A stretch of 6,176 nt of DNA. Source: Bacteroidetes bacterium CG2_30_32_10 (lineage in GTDB: Bacteria; Bacteroidota; Bacteroidia; Bacteroidales; CG2-30-32-10). How positions within the stretch are numbered: position 1 is the first letter of the stretch; each line of letters opens with the position of its first letter. The notes under the pieces are model-generated. The model was not told the origin of the DNA. It saw only the letters and a program-made list of their open reading frames with translations, and searched no databases. The DNA is taken from assembly GCA_001872995.1 (NCBI GenBank), contig MNXO01000081.1, positions 1 through 6,176 on the forward strand, read 5' to 3'. This document shows positions 1 to 6,176 of the stretch, piece after piece. Position numbers and translations under genes: made by a program.

Positions 1-56
1 ACTAACATGAATTTTAGAGTTTTTAAAATTAAATTTGTTGGCTAGTAATGATAGAA

Positions 57-272
57 TTATATAAATGAAAGCAAAACGTTATTAGTAAGCCGATTATGTT
101 CAATACCTCTATTTTCTGATAAACCTAATATTGGCATCATATCTTTGATGTTAATATAAAGTCTTTCGTTCAAAAACAATTGCCTTTTATAATTGGATTC
201 GCAAAGACAATTTGATGAAATTAATTGGAAATTAAATTTTTTTAGCATCAAAATACTTTTAAGCAATAACAT
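57..272 (-). CDS. Doubtful small ORF or gene remnant, unknown function
   Basis: I do not recognise this 71-residue frame. It starts at an ATG at 272 (a second Met is at residue 9) and ends in a stop at 57-59. The N-terminal third is hydrophobic/basic. The part from about residue 30 to 65, including DMMPILGLSENRG, has a mixed, protein-like composition with few of the Lys/Asn/Phe runs expected of random AT-rich DNA. No Shine-Dalgarno or Bacteroidota -7 box is visible in front of it. It is transcribed away from ffh if it is expressed at all. It could be a decayed fragment of a larger gene, a real small protein, or a chance frame; the last is as likely as the others. Confidence 0.15.
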   Translation of the reverse strand: MLLLKSILMLKKFNFQLISSNCLCESNYKRQLFLNERLYINIKDMMPILGLSENRGIEHNRLTNNVLLSFI

Positions 273-285
273 TTCAATTGAAATG
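270..285. repeat. 16-base perfect palindrome CATTTCAATTGAAATG
   Basis: The two 8-base halves are exact reverse complements with no spacer, and the symmetry breaks at 269/286. It overlaps the ATG of the doubtful minus-strand frame and lies about 95 bases upstream of the ffh promoter box. It could be an operator for a dimeric regulator, but in DNA this rich in A and T a palindrome of this length is not very improbable within 6 kb. Confidence 0.3.
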
Positions 286-379
286 ATTATTTATAGGGCA
301 TTTTAACTTATAATTAATAAAATTTTTAAAGTCAACTGATAAATGCTATTAATACAGTAGAAGACATCAATATTTTTTA

Positions 380-387
380 TACTTTTG
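380..387 (+). promoter_or_regulatory. Probable ffh promoter, -7 box TACTTTTG
   Basis: TACTTTTG fits the Bacteroidota primary-sigma -7 element TAnnTTTG exactly and ends 23 bases before the ffh ATG, implying a short leader. No clear TTTG-type -33 element is seen at the usual distance upstream (about 353-360), so the match rests on the -7 box. The 12-mer TTTTATACTTTT at 375-386 recurs upstream of the nuclease-family gene at 2747-2758, which supports a shared promoter role. It probably drives ffh and folD together. Confidence 0.55.
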
Positions 388-410
388 TAGCTCTTAAAAA
401 TGATGAAACT

Positions 411-1745
411 ATGTTTGAAAGTTTAAGCGATAAATTCGACAGGGCGTTTAAAATCCTGAAAGGTCAAGGAAGAATTACCGAAATCAATATTGCCGAAACT
501 CTAAAAGAAGTAAGAAAAGCCCTTTTAGATGCCGACGTAAACTATAAAATAGCCAAAACCTTTACCGAACAAGTTAAAGAAAAAGCATTAGGTCAAAATG
601 TATTAACTGCTGTTTCGCCTAGCCAATTGATGGTAAAAATTGTTCACGACGAGCTTACGGAACTAATGGGCAGCGAAAAAACCGACATCAACCTCAAAGG
701 CAGTCCTGCTATTATTCTTATTGCCGGTTTGCAAGGCTCTGGTAAAACAACTTTTGCCGGAAAGCTAGCTAACTATCTTAAAACAAAAAAGAATAAAAGC
801 CCCTTGCTTGTTGCTTGCGATATATACCGTCCTGCTGCCATTGAACAATTAAAAGTATTGGGCGAACAAATACAAGTCCCTATATATGCCGAAGAAGACA
901 GTAAAAATCCTGTTACTATTGCTAAAAATGCAATTAATTTTGCTAAAGATAGAGGATATAATGTAGTAATTGTCGATACTGCTGGTCGTTTAGCTATTGA
1001 TGAAGAAATGATGAACGAAATAGCAGCCATTAAAAAAGCATTAAATCCTCAGGAAACACTTTTTGTTGTTGATTCAATGACAGGACAGGATGCAGTGAAC
1101 ACGGCTAAATCCTTTAACGAACGACTCGATTACGAAGGAGTGGTACTCACAAAACTTGATGGGGATACAAGAGGTGGAGCTGCTCTTACCATTCGTTCTG
1201 TGGTTAACAAACCAATTAAATTTGTTGGTATTGGCGAAAAATTAGAAGCCATTGATGTGTTTTATCCCGAACGTATGGCAGACCGAATACTCGGTATGGG
1301 CGATATTGTTTCTTTGGTAGAACGTGCGCAAGAACAATTTAATGAAGAAGAAGCTCAAAAACTTCAAAAAAAGATTGCAAAAAACCAATTTAACTTTAAT
1401 GACTTCCTTTCGCAATTGAATCAAATTAAAAAAATGGGAAATGTCAAAGATTTAATGGGTATGATTCCTGGAATGGGCAAGGCATTAAAAGATGTTGAAA
1501 TTGACGACAATGCTTTCAAGGGTATAGAAGCCATTATATATTCTATGACCCCTCAAGAAAGAGAAAATCCGATATTACTAAATGGAAGCCGAAGAAAACG
1601 TATTGCTATAGGTAGTGGAACCGACATACAACAAGTAAACCGACTGATAAAACAGTTTGAAGACACTCGCAAAATCATGAAATCTATGTCTGGCGGCGGC
1701 GGTGCCAATATGATGAAAATGATGAAGAATTTTAAAGGAAATTAA
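411..1745 (+). CDS. ffh: Signal recognition particle protein Ffh (SRP54 GTPase)
   Basis: Ffh binds 4.5S/SRP RNA and signal sequences emerging from the ribosome, and with its receptor FtsY delivers nascent membrane proteins to the translocon in a GTP-dependent cycle. The 444-residue product has the full family layout. The N domain (about 1-95) includes the ALLDADVN motif at 37-44. The NG GTPase domain follows, with P-loop GLQGSGKT (106-113), DIYRPAA (137-143), DTAGR (189-193), TKLD (247-250) and GIGEK (273-277). The methionine-rich M domain starts near 296 and carries the RNA-binding motif SRRKRIAIGSG (393-403). The tail is Gly/Met-rich, as is usual. The start at 411 gives the standard MFESLSDKFD-type N-terminus; ATGs at 400 and 403 are out of frame. 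There is no Shine-Dalgarno. folD follows 9 bases after the stop, so the two are probably co-transcribed. Nothing is truncated or missing. Confidence 0.98.
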   Translation: MFESLSDKFDRAFKILKGQGRITEINIAETLKEVRKALLDADVNYKIAKTFTEQVKEKALGQNVLTAVSPSQLMVKIVHDELTELMGSEKTDINLKGSPAIILIAGLQGSGKTTFAGKLANYLKTKKNKSPLLVACDIYRPAAIEQLKVLGEQIQVPIYAEEDSKNPVTIAKNAINFAKDRGYNVVIVDTAGRLAIDEEMMNEIAAIKKALNPQETLFVVDSMTGQDAVNTAKSFNERLDYEGVVLTKLDGDTRGGAALTIRSVVNKPIKFVGIGEKLEAIDVFYPERMADRILGMGDIVSLVERAQEQFNEEEAQKLQKKIAKNQFNFNDFLSQLNQIKKMGNVKDLMGMIPGMGKALKDVEIDDNAFKGIEAIIYSMTPQERENPILLNGSRRKRIAIGSGTDIQQVNRLIKQFEDTRKIMKSMSGGGGANMMKMMKNFKGN

Positions 1746-1754
1746 ACTTATACT

Positions 1755-2633
1755 ATGAATATTATTGATGGTAAAAAGATTGCCGACAAAATAAAATCAG
1801 AAATTGCTAAAGAGGTTAATGATATGCTGAATAACAACATAAAAGTTCCTCATTTAGCTGCTATTATTGTGGGAGAAGACCCTGCAAGCCAAACTTACGT
1901 TGCTAACAAAGAAAAAGCCTGTCGCGAAGTCGGTTTTATTTCTTCAGTTTACAAATATCCTGCTAGCATTTCTGAAAAAGAGTTGCTTGCAGCTATCGAA
2001 TTTATTAACAACGACGATGATATTGATGGGTTAATAGTTCAACAACCATTGCCAAAACATATATCTGTTGATAAAGTAATTGAAAAAATTAACTATACCA
2101 AAGATGTAGATGGCTTTCATCCTATTAATTTTGGCAGAATGGCAAGTAATTTGCCTGCTTATATTGCTGCCACTCCACTTGGCATTTTAGAACTATTAAA
2201 ACGCTCTGGAGTCGAAACTGAAGGAAAACATTGTGTGATACTAGGAAGAAGTCATATTGTTGGTTCTCCGATGAGCATTTTGTTAGCTCGAAACACAAAC
2301 CCAGGCAATTGTACTGTTACTATATGCCACAGTAAAACAAAAAACATAAAAGATATTACCAAACAAGCCGATATATTAATAGTAGCTATTGGCAAATTAG
2401 AATTTGTTACTGCCGATATGGTAAAAGAAGGAGCAGTAGTAATTGATGTTGGGATGCACCGAATTCCTTCTACAGAAACAAAATCGGGTTTTCGCCTCAA
2501 AGGAGATGTTAAGTATGATGAAGTTTCTAAAAAATGCAGTGCTATTACTCCAGTTCCAGGTGGCGTTGGACCTATGACTATTACTGCTTTGCTGATGAAT
2601 ACGCTTAGAGCAATAAAAAAAGAAATTCAATAA
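1755..2633 (+). CDS. folD: Bifunctional methylene-THF dehydrogenase / methenyl-THF cyclohydrolase FolD
   Basis: FolD is a cytosolic enzyme that oxidises 5,10-methylene-THF to 5,10-methenyl-THF with NADP+ and hydrolyses that to 10-formyl-THF, supplying one-carbon units for purines and formyl-Met-tRNA. The 292-residue length is typical. The catalytic motif YVANK (Y48, K52) lies in SQTYVANKEKA. The folate-site segment GLIVQQPLP (92-100) contains Q96, and KDVDGF (116-121) contains D119; these correspond to the family's conserved Tyr, Lys, Gln and Asp. The dinucleotide-binding loop is GRSHIVGSP (164-172), and the C-terminal signature is PVPGGVGPMT (266-275). Where E. coli has PCTP the sequence is AATP (138-141). 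The ATG at 1755 gives the expected MNIIDGKKIA start. It follows ffh by 9 bases in the same frame, consistent with a shared transcript. The nearest purine-rich stretch (AAAGGAA, 1734-1740) is too far upstream to be a good Shine-Dalgarno. No obvious hairpin terminator follows the stop. Confidence 0.98.
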   Translation: MNIIDGKKIADKIKSEIAKEVNDMLNNNIKVPHLAAIIVGEDPASQTYVANKEKACREVGFISSVYKYPASISEKELLAAIEFINNDDDIDGLIVQQPLPKHISVDKVIEKINYTKDVDGFHPINFGRMASNLPAYIAATPLGILELLKRSGVETEGKHCVILGRSHIVGSPMSILLARNTNPGNCTVTICHSKTKNIKDITKQADILIVAIGKLEFVTADMVKEGAVVIDVGMHRIPSTETKSGFRLKGDVKYDEVSKKCSAITPVPGGVGPMTITALLMNTLRAIKKEIQ

Positions 2634-2746
2634 TAACACTATCATTTTTTTGTAATACAATTCATTCATCCATCTAATCGCACTTCAAATTAATATTTAT
2701 TAGGCAATAGTGAAAAAAAATAAAAAGAATATATAATTTTTCGTAA

Positions 2747-2759
2747 TTTTATACTTTTA
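2747..2759 (+). promoter_or_regulatory. Probable promoter of the nuclease-thyA-folA unit
   Basis: TACTTTTA (2752-2759) differs from the Bacteroidota -7 consensus TAnnTTTG only in the last base. It sits inside TTTTATACTTTT, the same 12-mer found at the ffh promoter. It is 38 bases upstream of the gene start, inside the 164-base gap after folD, where a new promoter is expected. No convincing -33 TTTG is present. Confidence 0.4.
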
Positions 2760-2797
2760 AAATACAAACTAAAATTTGAGATTATTCGCTTGTTGGG

Positions 2798-3388
2798 ATG
2801 GATAAAATAAAGCTTGAAATTCTTGGAATATCATACAGCCAATCGCAAGCAGGTGCTTATGCTTTAATATTGGGTGAATCAAATGGAAAAAGAAGACTTC
2901 CAATTATTATTGGCGGTTTCGAAGCTCAGTCTATTGCCATAGAAATTGAGAAAATGAAACCCAGTCGCCCGCTTACCCACGACTTATTTAAAAATTTTGC
3001 AACAACTTACAATATTGATATTACTGAAATTGTTATTTACAAATTTGTTGAAGGCATTTTCTTTGCCAAATTGGTTTGTTTTGATGGCATTAAAGAAATA
3101 GACATTGATTCTCGCACTTCTGATGCCGTTGCTATTGCAGTTAGATTTAATTGCCCTATATACACCTATGAATCCATCCTCGTTTCTGCAGGCATTATTC
3201 TTGATGAAGAATCAACAGATTTGCAATTAGACGCTATTAAAACAGAGCAAGTACTAGAAAGCGAATATAGCAGTTTTTCAACCAAAGAACTGGAAGATTT
3301 ATTATTGGCTGCCATTGAAGAAGAAGCTTACGAAAAAGCTTCTCTCATTAGAGATGAACTAAAAAAAAGAAAAAAAACAACTAAATAG
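2798..3388 (+). CDS. Bifunctional nuclease (DUF151) family protein with UVR motif
   Basis: The 196-residue product belongs to the bifunctional nuclease family (BFN/DUF151). Plant members have been reported to have RNase and DNase activity; the role of bacterial members is poorly defined, so nuclease activity here is a family-based inference. The family core covers about residues 1-135 and includes LPIIIGGFEAQSIAIEIE (34-51), RPLTHDLF (57-64) and SRTSDAVAIAVRFNCPIY (105-122). Residues about 160-191 form a charged helical segment (TKELEDLLLAAIEEE, then YEKASLIRDELKKRK) that matches the UvrB/UvrC (UVR) motif, a protein-contact hairpin also found in clamp-loader and repair proteins. There is no signal peptide or membrane segment. 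The ATG at 2798 gives the family's usual MDKIKLEILGISYS start, without a Shine-Dalgarno. The 3' end contains an A8-G-A8 tract. thyA begins 52 bases downstream and folA follows it, suggesting a link with nucleotide metabolism. Confidence 0.9.
   Translation: MDKIKLEILGISYSQSQAGAYALILGESNGKRRLPIIIGGFEAQSIAIEIEKMKPSRPLTHDLFKNFATTYNIDITEIVIYKFVEGIFFAKLVCFDGIKEIDIDSRTSDAVAIAVRFNCPIYTYESILVSAGIILDEESTDLQLDAIKTEQVLESEYSSFSTKELEDLLLAAIEEEAYEKASLIRDELKKRKKTTK
3361..3377 (+). repeat. A8-G-A8 homopolymer tract at the 3' end of the nuclease gene
   Basis: Two runs of eight A (3361-3368 and 3370-3377) separated by one G encode the Lys/Arg-rich end of the nuclease-family protein. Runs of this length are prone to polymerase slippage. 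The thyA reading frame is open from 3363, just after a TAA at 3360-3362, straight through to the thyA ATG at 3441. A transcript lacking one A would therefore join the two proteins. Whether this happens is unknown. Confidence 0.5.
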
Positions 3389-3440
3389 AATTTTACTTTA
3401 TCTATCATTACTAATAAATGAAGCTTTAGATTTTTTATTG

Positions 3441-4232
3441 ATGAGACAGTATTTAGATTTAATGGAGCATGTGCTGAAAAATGGCAGCAAAAAAGAAGAC
3501 AGAACTGGTACTGGAACATTAAGTGTGTTTGGTTACCAAATGCGTTTTGATTTACAAAATGGATTCCCTTTGCTAACCACTAAAAAACTCCATTTGAAAT
3601 CAATAATCTATGAATTACTTTGGTTTTTGAACGGAGATACTAATATCAAATACCTCCACGAAAATGGTGTAAAAATATGGGACGAATGGGCTGATGTAAA
3701 TGGTGACCTTGGTCCAATATACGGGCATCAATGGCGCTCGTGGGGAAATAATGGACAAAACATAGATCAAATAACTCAAATCATTTATCAAATAAAGAAT
3801 AACCCTAATTCGCGAAGAATAATTGTGAGTGCTTGGAATGTGGGAGAAATTGAAAAAATGGCCTTGCCTCCCTGCCACATTATGTTTCAGTTTTATGTTG
3901 CTAATAATAAACTTTCTTGTCAACTTTATCAGAGAAGTGCAGATATATTCCTTGGAGTTCCGTTCAATATTGCTTCCTACTCTCTACTTACCTTAATGAT
4001 AGCAAAGGTATGCAATTTACAAGCTGGCGATTTTATCCATACCTTTGGCGATGCGCATCTTTACCTTAATCATATTGAGCAAACAAAGCTACAATTGACG
4101 AGAGAACCAATGCAGTTGCCTAAAATGATAATAAATAGAAATGTTGAAGATGTTTTTTCATATAAATACGAAGACTTTAGCCTCATTGACTATAATCCCC
4201 ATCCACATATTAAAGCCCCAGTAGCAGTTTAA
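3441..4232 (+). CDS. thyA: Thymidylate synthase ThyA
   Basis: ThyA methylates dUMP to dTMP with 5,10-methylene-THF as both carbon donor and reductant, releasing dihydrofolate. The 263-residue protein aligns closely with E. coli ThyA (264) along its whole length. R21 lies in DRTGTGT, followed by LLWFLNGDTNI (59-69) and IWDEWAD (79-85). R125/R126 are the cross-subunit phosphate-binding arginines, the catalytic Cys is C145 in ALPPCH, and R165, D168 and N176 are in QRSADIFLGVPFN. The C-terminus ends HIKAPVAV, the conserved tail that closes the active site. I chose ATG 3441 over the in-frame TTG at 3438 because it gives MRQYLDLM, matching E. coli MKQYLELM residue for residue. There is no Shine-Dalgarno. 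FolA, which recycles the dihydrofolate product, starts 19 bases after the stop, so the pair is almost certainly an operon. Confidence 0.98.
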   Translation: MRQYLDLMEHVLKNGSKKEDRTGTGTLSVFGYQMRFDLQNGFPLLTTKKLHLKSIIYELLWFLNGDTNIKYLHENGVKIWDEWADVNGDLGPIYGHQWRSWGNNGQNIDQITQIIYQIKNNPNSRRIIVSAWNVGEIEKMALPPCHIMFQFYVANNKLSCQLYQRSADIFLGVPFNIASYSLLTLMIAKVCNLQAGDFIHTFGDAHLYLNHIEQTKLQLTREPMQLPKMIINRNVEDVFSYKYEDFSLIDYNPHPHIKAPVAV

Positions 4233-4251
4233 AAAGATAAAACTAAGAAAA

Positions 4252-4746
4252 TTGAAAAAAAACATTTCCATCATAGTAGCCATTGCACAAAACAATGCCA
4301 TCGGCAAAGACAATAAATTATTATGGCATATTTCCGAAGATTTAAAGCGTTTTAAACGCTTAACAACCTATAAAACTGTAATTATGGGGAAAAATACTTT
4401 TTATTCTCTACCTGTTAGACCATTACCAAACAGAACAAGCATTGTAATTACAGATATTAAAGATGAGCAAATTGAAGGTTGCGTAATGGCTTATTCTATT
4501 GCCGATGCCATTGATAAATGCGATGCAACCAAAGAGAACTTTGTTATTGGTGGAGGCTCTATATACAGACAATTCTTACCAATTGCCGATAAATTATATG
4601 TAACGAAGGTACATCAAGATTTTGAAGCAGATTGTTTTTTTGATGCTATCAATCTCAACCAATGGGAACTTATCAGCGAAGAAAAATGCAATACAGATGC
4701 TCAAAATAAATTTACTTATTCATTTATAATTTACGAAAAGAAATAG
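4252..4746 (+). CDS. folA: Dihydrofolate reductase FolA, TTG start
   Basis: FolA reduces dihydrofolate to THF with NADPH, closing the cycle opened by ThyA; this family is the usual target of trimethoprim. The product has 164 residues. VAIAQNNAIGKDNKLLWHI (9-27) is the N-terminal strand and Met20-type loop, with W25 and acidic residue D30 in SEDLKRFK equivalent to E. coli W22 and D27. The remaining motifs are VIMGKNTF (43-50), RPLPNR (56-61), whose Arg corresponds to the folate-glutamate-binding R57, and the NADPH-binding FVIGGGSIYRQF (97-108). The start must be TTG 4252. The frame is closed by TAG at 4222-4224, no ATG or GTG lies between, and the next in-frame ATG would remove the active-site loop. 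The TTG is followed directly by A8 (4255-4262). No clear Shine-Dalgarno is present. No key residue is missing, and nothing marks it as a transferred resistance form. Confidence 0.96.
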   Translation: MKKNISIIVAIAQNNAIGKDNKLLWHISEDLKRFKRLTTYKTVIMGKNTFYSLPVRPLPNRTSIVITDIKDEQIEGCVMAYSIADAIDKCDATKENFVIGGGSIYRQFLPIADKLYVTKVHQDFEADCFFDAINLNQWELISEEKCNTDAQNKFTYSFIIYEKK

Positions 4747-4841
4747 CTTCTATAAAATTACGTTGTATTTGCTTTTAGAATTGAATTAATAATTTACTAT
4801 TTTTACTAAAAATATATTAACTAAAATTTAAGGAGAAGGTT
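4747..4841 (+). promoter_or_regulatory. folA-nupG spacer, possible weak promoter
   Basis: This 95-base AT-rich gap is longer than the gaps within the upstream cluster, so nupG may have its own promoter. A TTTG at 4768-4771 followed 23 bases later by TACTATTTTTA (4795-4805) is a poor match to the TTTG/TAnnTTTG promoter pattern. I see no hairpin terminator for folA, so read-through from thyA-folA is also possible. Confidence 0.25.
4830..4835 (+). promoter_or_regulatory. Strong Shine-Dalgarno AAGGAG of nupG
   Basis: AAGGAG lies 6 bases before the ATG at 4842, a near-ideal spacing, and AAGG repeats at 4836-4839. No other gene in the window has a comparable site. Bacteroidota ribosomes are known to make little use of Shine-Dalgarno pairing, so this is an exception here. 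Confidence 0.75.
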
Positions 4842-6095
4842 ATGGGTATCAAGTTTCGTCTTACTTTGATGAATTTTTTGCAATTCTTTATTTGGGGTTC
4901 TTGGCTTTTAACCATAGGAGCTTATTGGTTTCAAACAAAACAATGGTCAGGAACTGAGTTTGGAGCCATATTTTCGACAATGGGAATTGCTTCACTATTT
5001 ATGCCTGCAATTGCTGGTATTGTTGCTGATAGATGGATTAATGCAGAAAGACTGTATGGTTCTTTTCATATTTTGGCAGCTATTGTTTTATTTTGCGTGC
5101 CAATGGTAAACGACCCATCTACTATGTTTTGGGTAATGTTGATAAATATGGTTTTTTATATGCCTACGATTGCTCTTTCCATTACGGTTGCATATTCATC
5201 AATGAATAAAGCTGGAATGAATATTATAAAAGAATATCCACCTATTAGAGTATGGGGAACTATTGGATTTATTGTAGCATTATGGATTGTGAGTCTCCTC
5301 CACATTGAAACCTCTTCAGTACAGTTTTATGTTGCTTCAGCAGCATCATTATTTCTTGGTCTATATGCTTTTACTTTGCCAAAATGTCCACCACTTGGGC
5401 GTGCAGTTAAAAAATCATTTATCAATGCACTTGGACTTAACGCTTTTGCACTTTTTAAAAATAGTAAAATGGCTATATTTTTCATCTTTGCGATGTTACT
5501 TGGTGCTTCTTTGCAATTAACAAACGCTTATGGTGATACTTTTTTACACGACTTTGCATTTATTCCTGCATATAAAGATTTATTAGCTGTAAAATTCCCA
5601 GCTATAATTATGTCCATCTCACAAATTTCTGAAACACTTTTCATTCTTGCCATTCCTTTTTTCTTGAGAAAATTTGGCATTAAAAAAGTGATGTTGATGA
5701 GTATGATTGCTTGGGTTTTGCGATTTGGTTTATTTGCTTATGGAAACCCGGCTGATGGTCTTTGGATGATTATTCTTTCTTGCATTATTTATGGTATGGC
5801 ATTCGATTTTTTCAATATTTCAGGCTCTTTATATGTAGAAACACAAAGCGACCCAACGATAAGAGCCAGTTCTCAAGGTTTGTTTATGATGATGACCAAT
5901 GGTTTTGGTGCTTTTCTTGGTAGCCGTATTAGTGGAATTATTATTGATAAATATTATGTACTCGATGGTGGAAAATTTGATTGGAAAGGCATTTGGATTG
6001 CATTTGCTGCATACTCACTTGTAGTTGCAATACTTTTTGCAATACTTTTCAAGCATAAACACGACCCCAAAGCATTAGAAAACATTCATCACTAA
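4842..6095 (+). CDS. nupG: Nucleoside:H+ symporter, NupG type (MFS)
   Basis: This inner-membrane permease would import nucleosides with protons. The 417 residues match E. coli NupG (418) from end to end: FLQFFIWGSWLLTIGAY (12-28), FMPAIAGIVAD (53-63), YPPIRVWGTIGF (132-143), MAIFFIFAMLLGA (210-222), IIMSISQISETLFIL (255-269), AFDFFNISGS (320-329) and RASSQGLFMMMTNGFG (341-356). About twelve hydrophobic segments are spread over the sequence, with basic loops such as LRKFGIKK (275-282). Residues I recall as nucleoside-contacting in E. coli NupG are kept: R136, T140, F143, Q225, N228, Q261 and E264 at identical numbers, and Tyr/Phe at 317/321. Substrate range (pyrimidine versus purine nucleosides) cannot be told. 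The ATG at 4842 has a strong Shine-Dalgarno. Two TAA codons stand in tandem at the end (6093-6098). It lies beside thyA-folA, pairing salvage with de novo dTMP supply. The closeness to a gammaproteobacterial protein could reflect old transfer, but its base composition resembles its neighbours. Confidence 0.95.
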   Translation: MGIKFRLTLMNFLQFFIWGSWLLTIGAYWFQTKQWSGTEFGAIFSTMGIASLFMPAIAGIVADRWINAERLYGSFHILAAIVLFCVPMVNDPSTMFWVMLINMVFYMPTIALSITVAYSSMNKAGMNIIKEYPPIRVWGTIGFIVALWIVSLLHIETSSVQFYVASAASLFLGLYAFTLPKCPPLGRAVKKSFINALGLNAFALFKNSKMAIFFIFAMLLGASLQLTNAYGDTFLHDFAFIPAYKDLLAVKFPAIIMSISQISETLFILAIPFFLRKFGIKKVMLMSMIAWVLRFGLFAYGNPADGLWMIILSCIIYGMAFDFFNISGSLYVETQSDPTIRASSQGLFMMMTNGFGAFLGSRISGIIIDKYYVLDGGKFDWKGIWIAFAAYSLVVAILFAILFKHKHDPKALENIHH

Positions 6096-6144
6096 TAATA
6101 TTCTTTTTTCAAATAAATTAGTTTTAAACTTTAAAATAAATATT

Positions 6145-6176
6145 ATGAAAAAAATTAAAATTATTTTCATCTTTAT
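6145..6176 (+). CDS. Start of an unidentified gene, cut by the window end
   Basis: Ten codons from ATG 6145 read MKKIKIIFIF and run off the edge. A basic start followed by a hydrophobic run is what a secretion signal peptide or membrane anchor begins with. The gap after nupG is 49 bases and AT-rich, without a clear terminator or Shine-Dalgarno. The product cannot be identified from this; the frame could also be chance, though its position and orientation fit a next gene. Confidence 0.5.
   Translation, partial: MKKIKIIFIF

Larger units (their letters stand above)
1..410. other. Intergenic region upstream of ffh, no convincing gene
   Basis: This AT-rich stretch has no recognisable protein, tRNA or rRNA. 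The + strand frame beginning at base 1 stays open only to a TAG at 43-45; it could be the tail of an upstream gene, but 14 codons cannot be identified. The minus strand has one 71-codon frame (57-272), listed separately with low confidence. A 16-base perfect palindrome lies at 270-285 and a promoter-like box at 380-387. No GC-rich hairpin followed by a T run was seen. Confidence 0.6.

Noticed and set aside
1743..1757. ffh and folD share a reading frame with a single TAA between them, suggesting possible read-through fusion
   Set aside because: Two close genes share a frame one time in three by chance, and no read-through context or recoding element is visible.
2637..2712. Inverted 6-mers CACTAT (2637-2642) and ATAGTG (2707-2712) after folD as a terminator
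   Set aside because: The arms are only 6 bases and about 64 bases apart, with no GC-rich stem; not a credible hairpin.
2746..2763. ATTTTA/TAAAAT inverted repeat around the second promoter box
   Set aside because: It is made only of A and T with six-base arms, expected by chance in this spacer.
3438..3440. TTG at 3438 as the thyA start
   Set aside because: The next codon is ATG and gives an N-terminus that matches E. coli ThyA exactly.
5305..5520. 71-codon + strand frame inside nupG, and the minus-strand frames inside ffh, folD and thyA
   Set aside because: All lie over strongly conserved genes in other frames and show no recognisable protein motifs.
6120..6130. AGTTTTAAACT near-palindrome after nupG as a terminator or operator
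   Set aside because: It is eleven bases, AT-rich, with no T run in the right place.

Overview
The window looks like the chromosome of a low-G+C (roughly one third G+C by eye) member of the Bacteroidota. Three things point there: the protein types (an Ffh, FolD, bifunctional-nuclease family and ThyA/FolA set of Bacteroidota character), start codons that mostly lack a Shine-Dalgarno sequence, and promoter-like TACTTTTG/TACTTTTA boxes that resemble the Bacteroidota -7 element TAnnTTTG. Genus cannot be read from the sequence. All well-supported genes lie on the + strand.

Layout: positions 1-410 hold no convincing gene, only a doubtful 71-residue minus-strand frame and, at the end, a good promoter candidate. 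Then comes a two-gene unit, ffh (signal recognition particle GTPase) and folD (methylene-THF dehydrogenase/cyclohydrolase), 9 bases apart. A 164-base AT-rich gap with a second promoter-like box leads to a bifunctional-nuclease (DUF151) family gene, then thyA (52-base gap) and folA (19-base gap, TTG start). After 95 bases comes a nupG-type nucleoside permease with an unusually good Shine-Dalgarno sequence. The last 32 bases are the first codons of another gene, cut by the window edge.

How the genes fit together: ThyA makes dTMP from dUMP and oxidises methylene-THF to dihydrofolate, FolA reduces dihydrofolate back to THF, and FolD interconverts methylene-, methenyl- and formyl-THF. NupG would import nucleosides, so de novo thymidylate synthesis sits next to nucleoside salvage. 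The nuclease-family protein lies in the same cluster, but its substrate cannot be told from sequence. Ffh serves co-translational membrane targeting and is functionally unrelated.

This is mostly ordinary housekeeping DNA and I found no evidence of a new system. The points most worth a second look are the A8-G-A8 tract at the 3' end of the nuclease gene, which opens into the thyA frame without a stop; the isolated strong Shine-Dalgarno of nupG; and the forced TTG start of folA followed by A8.
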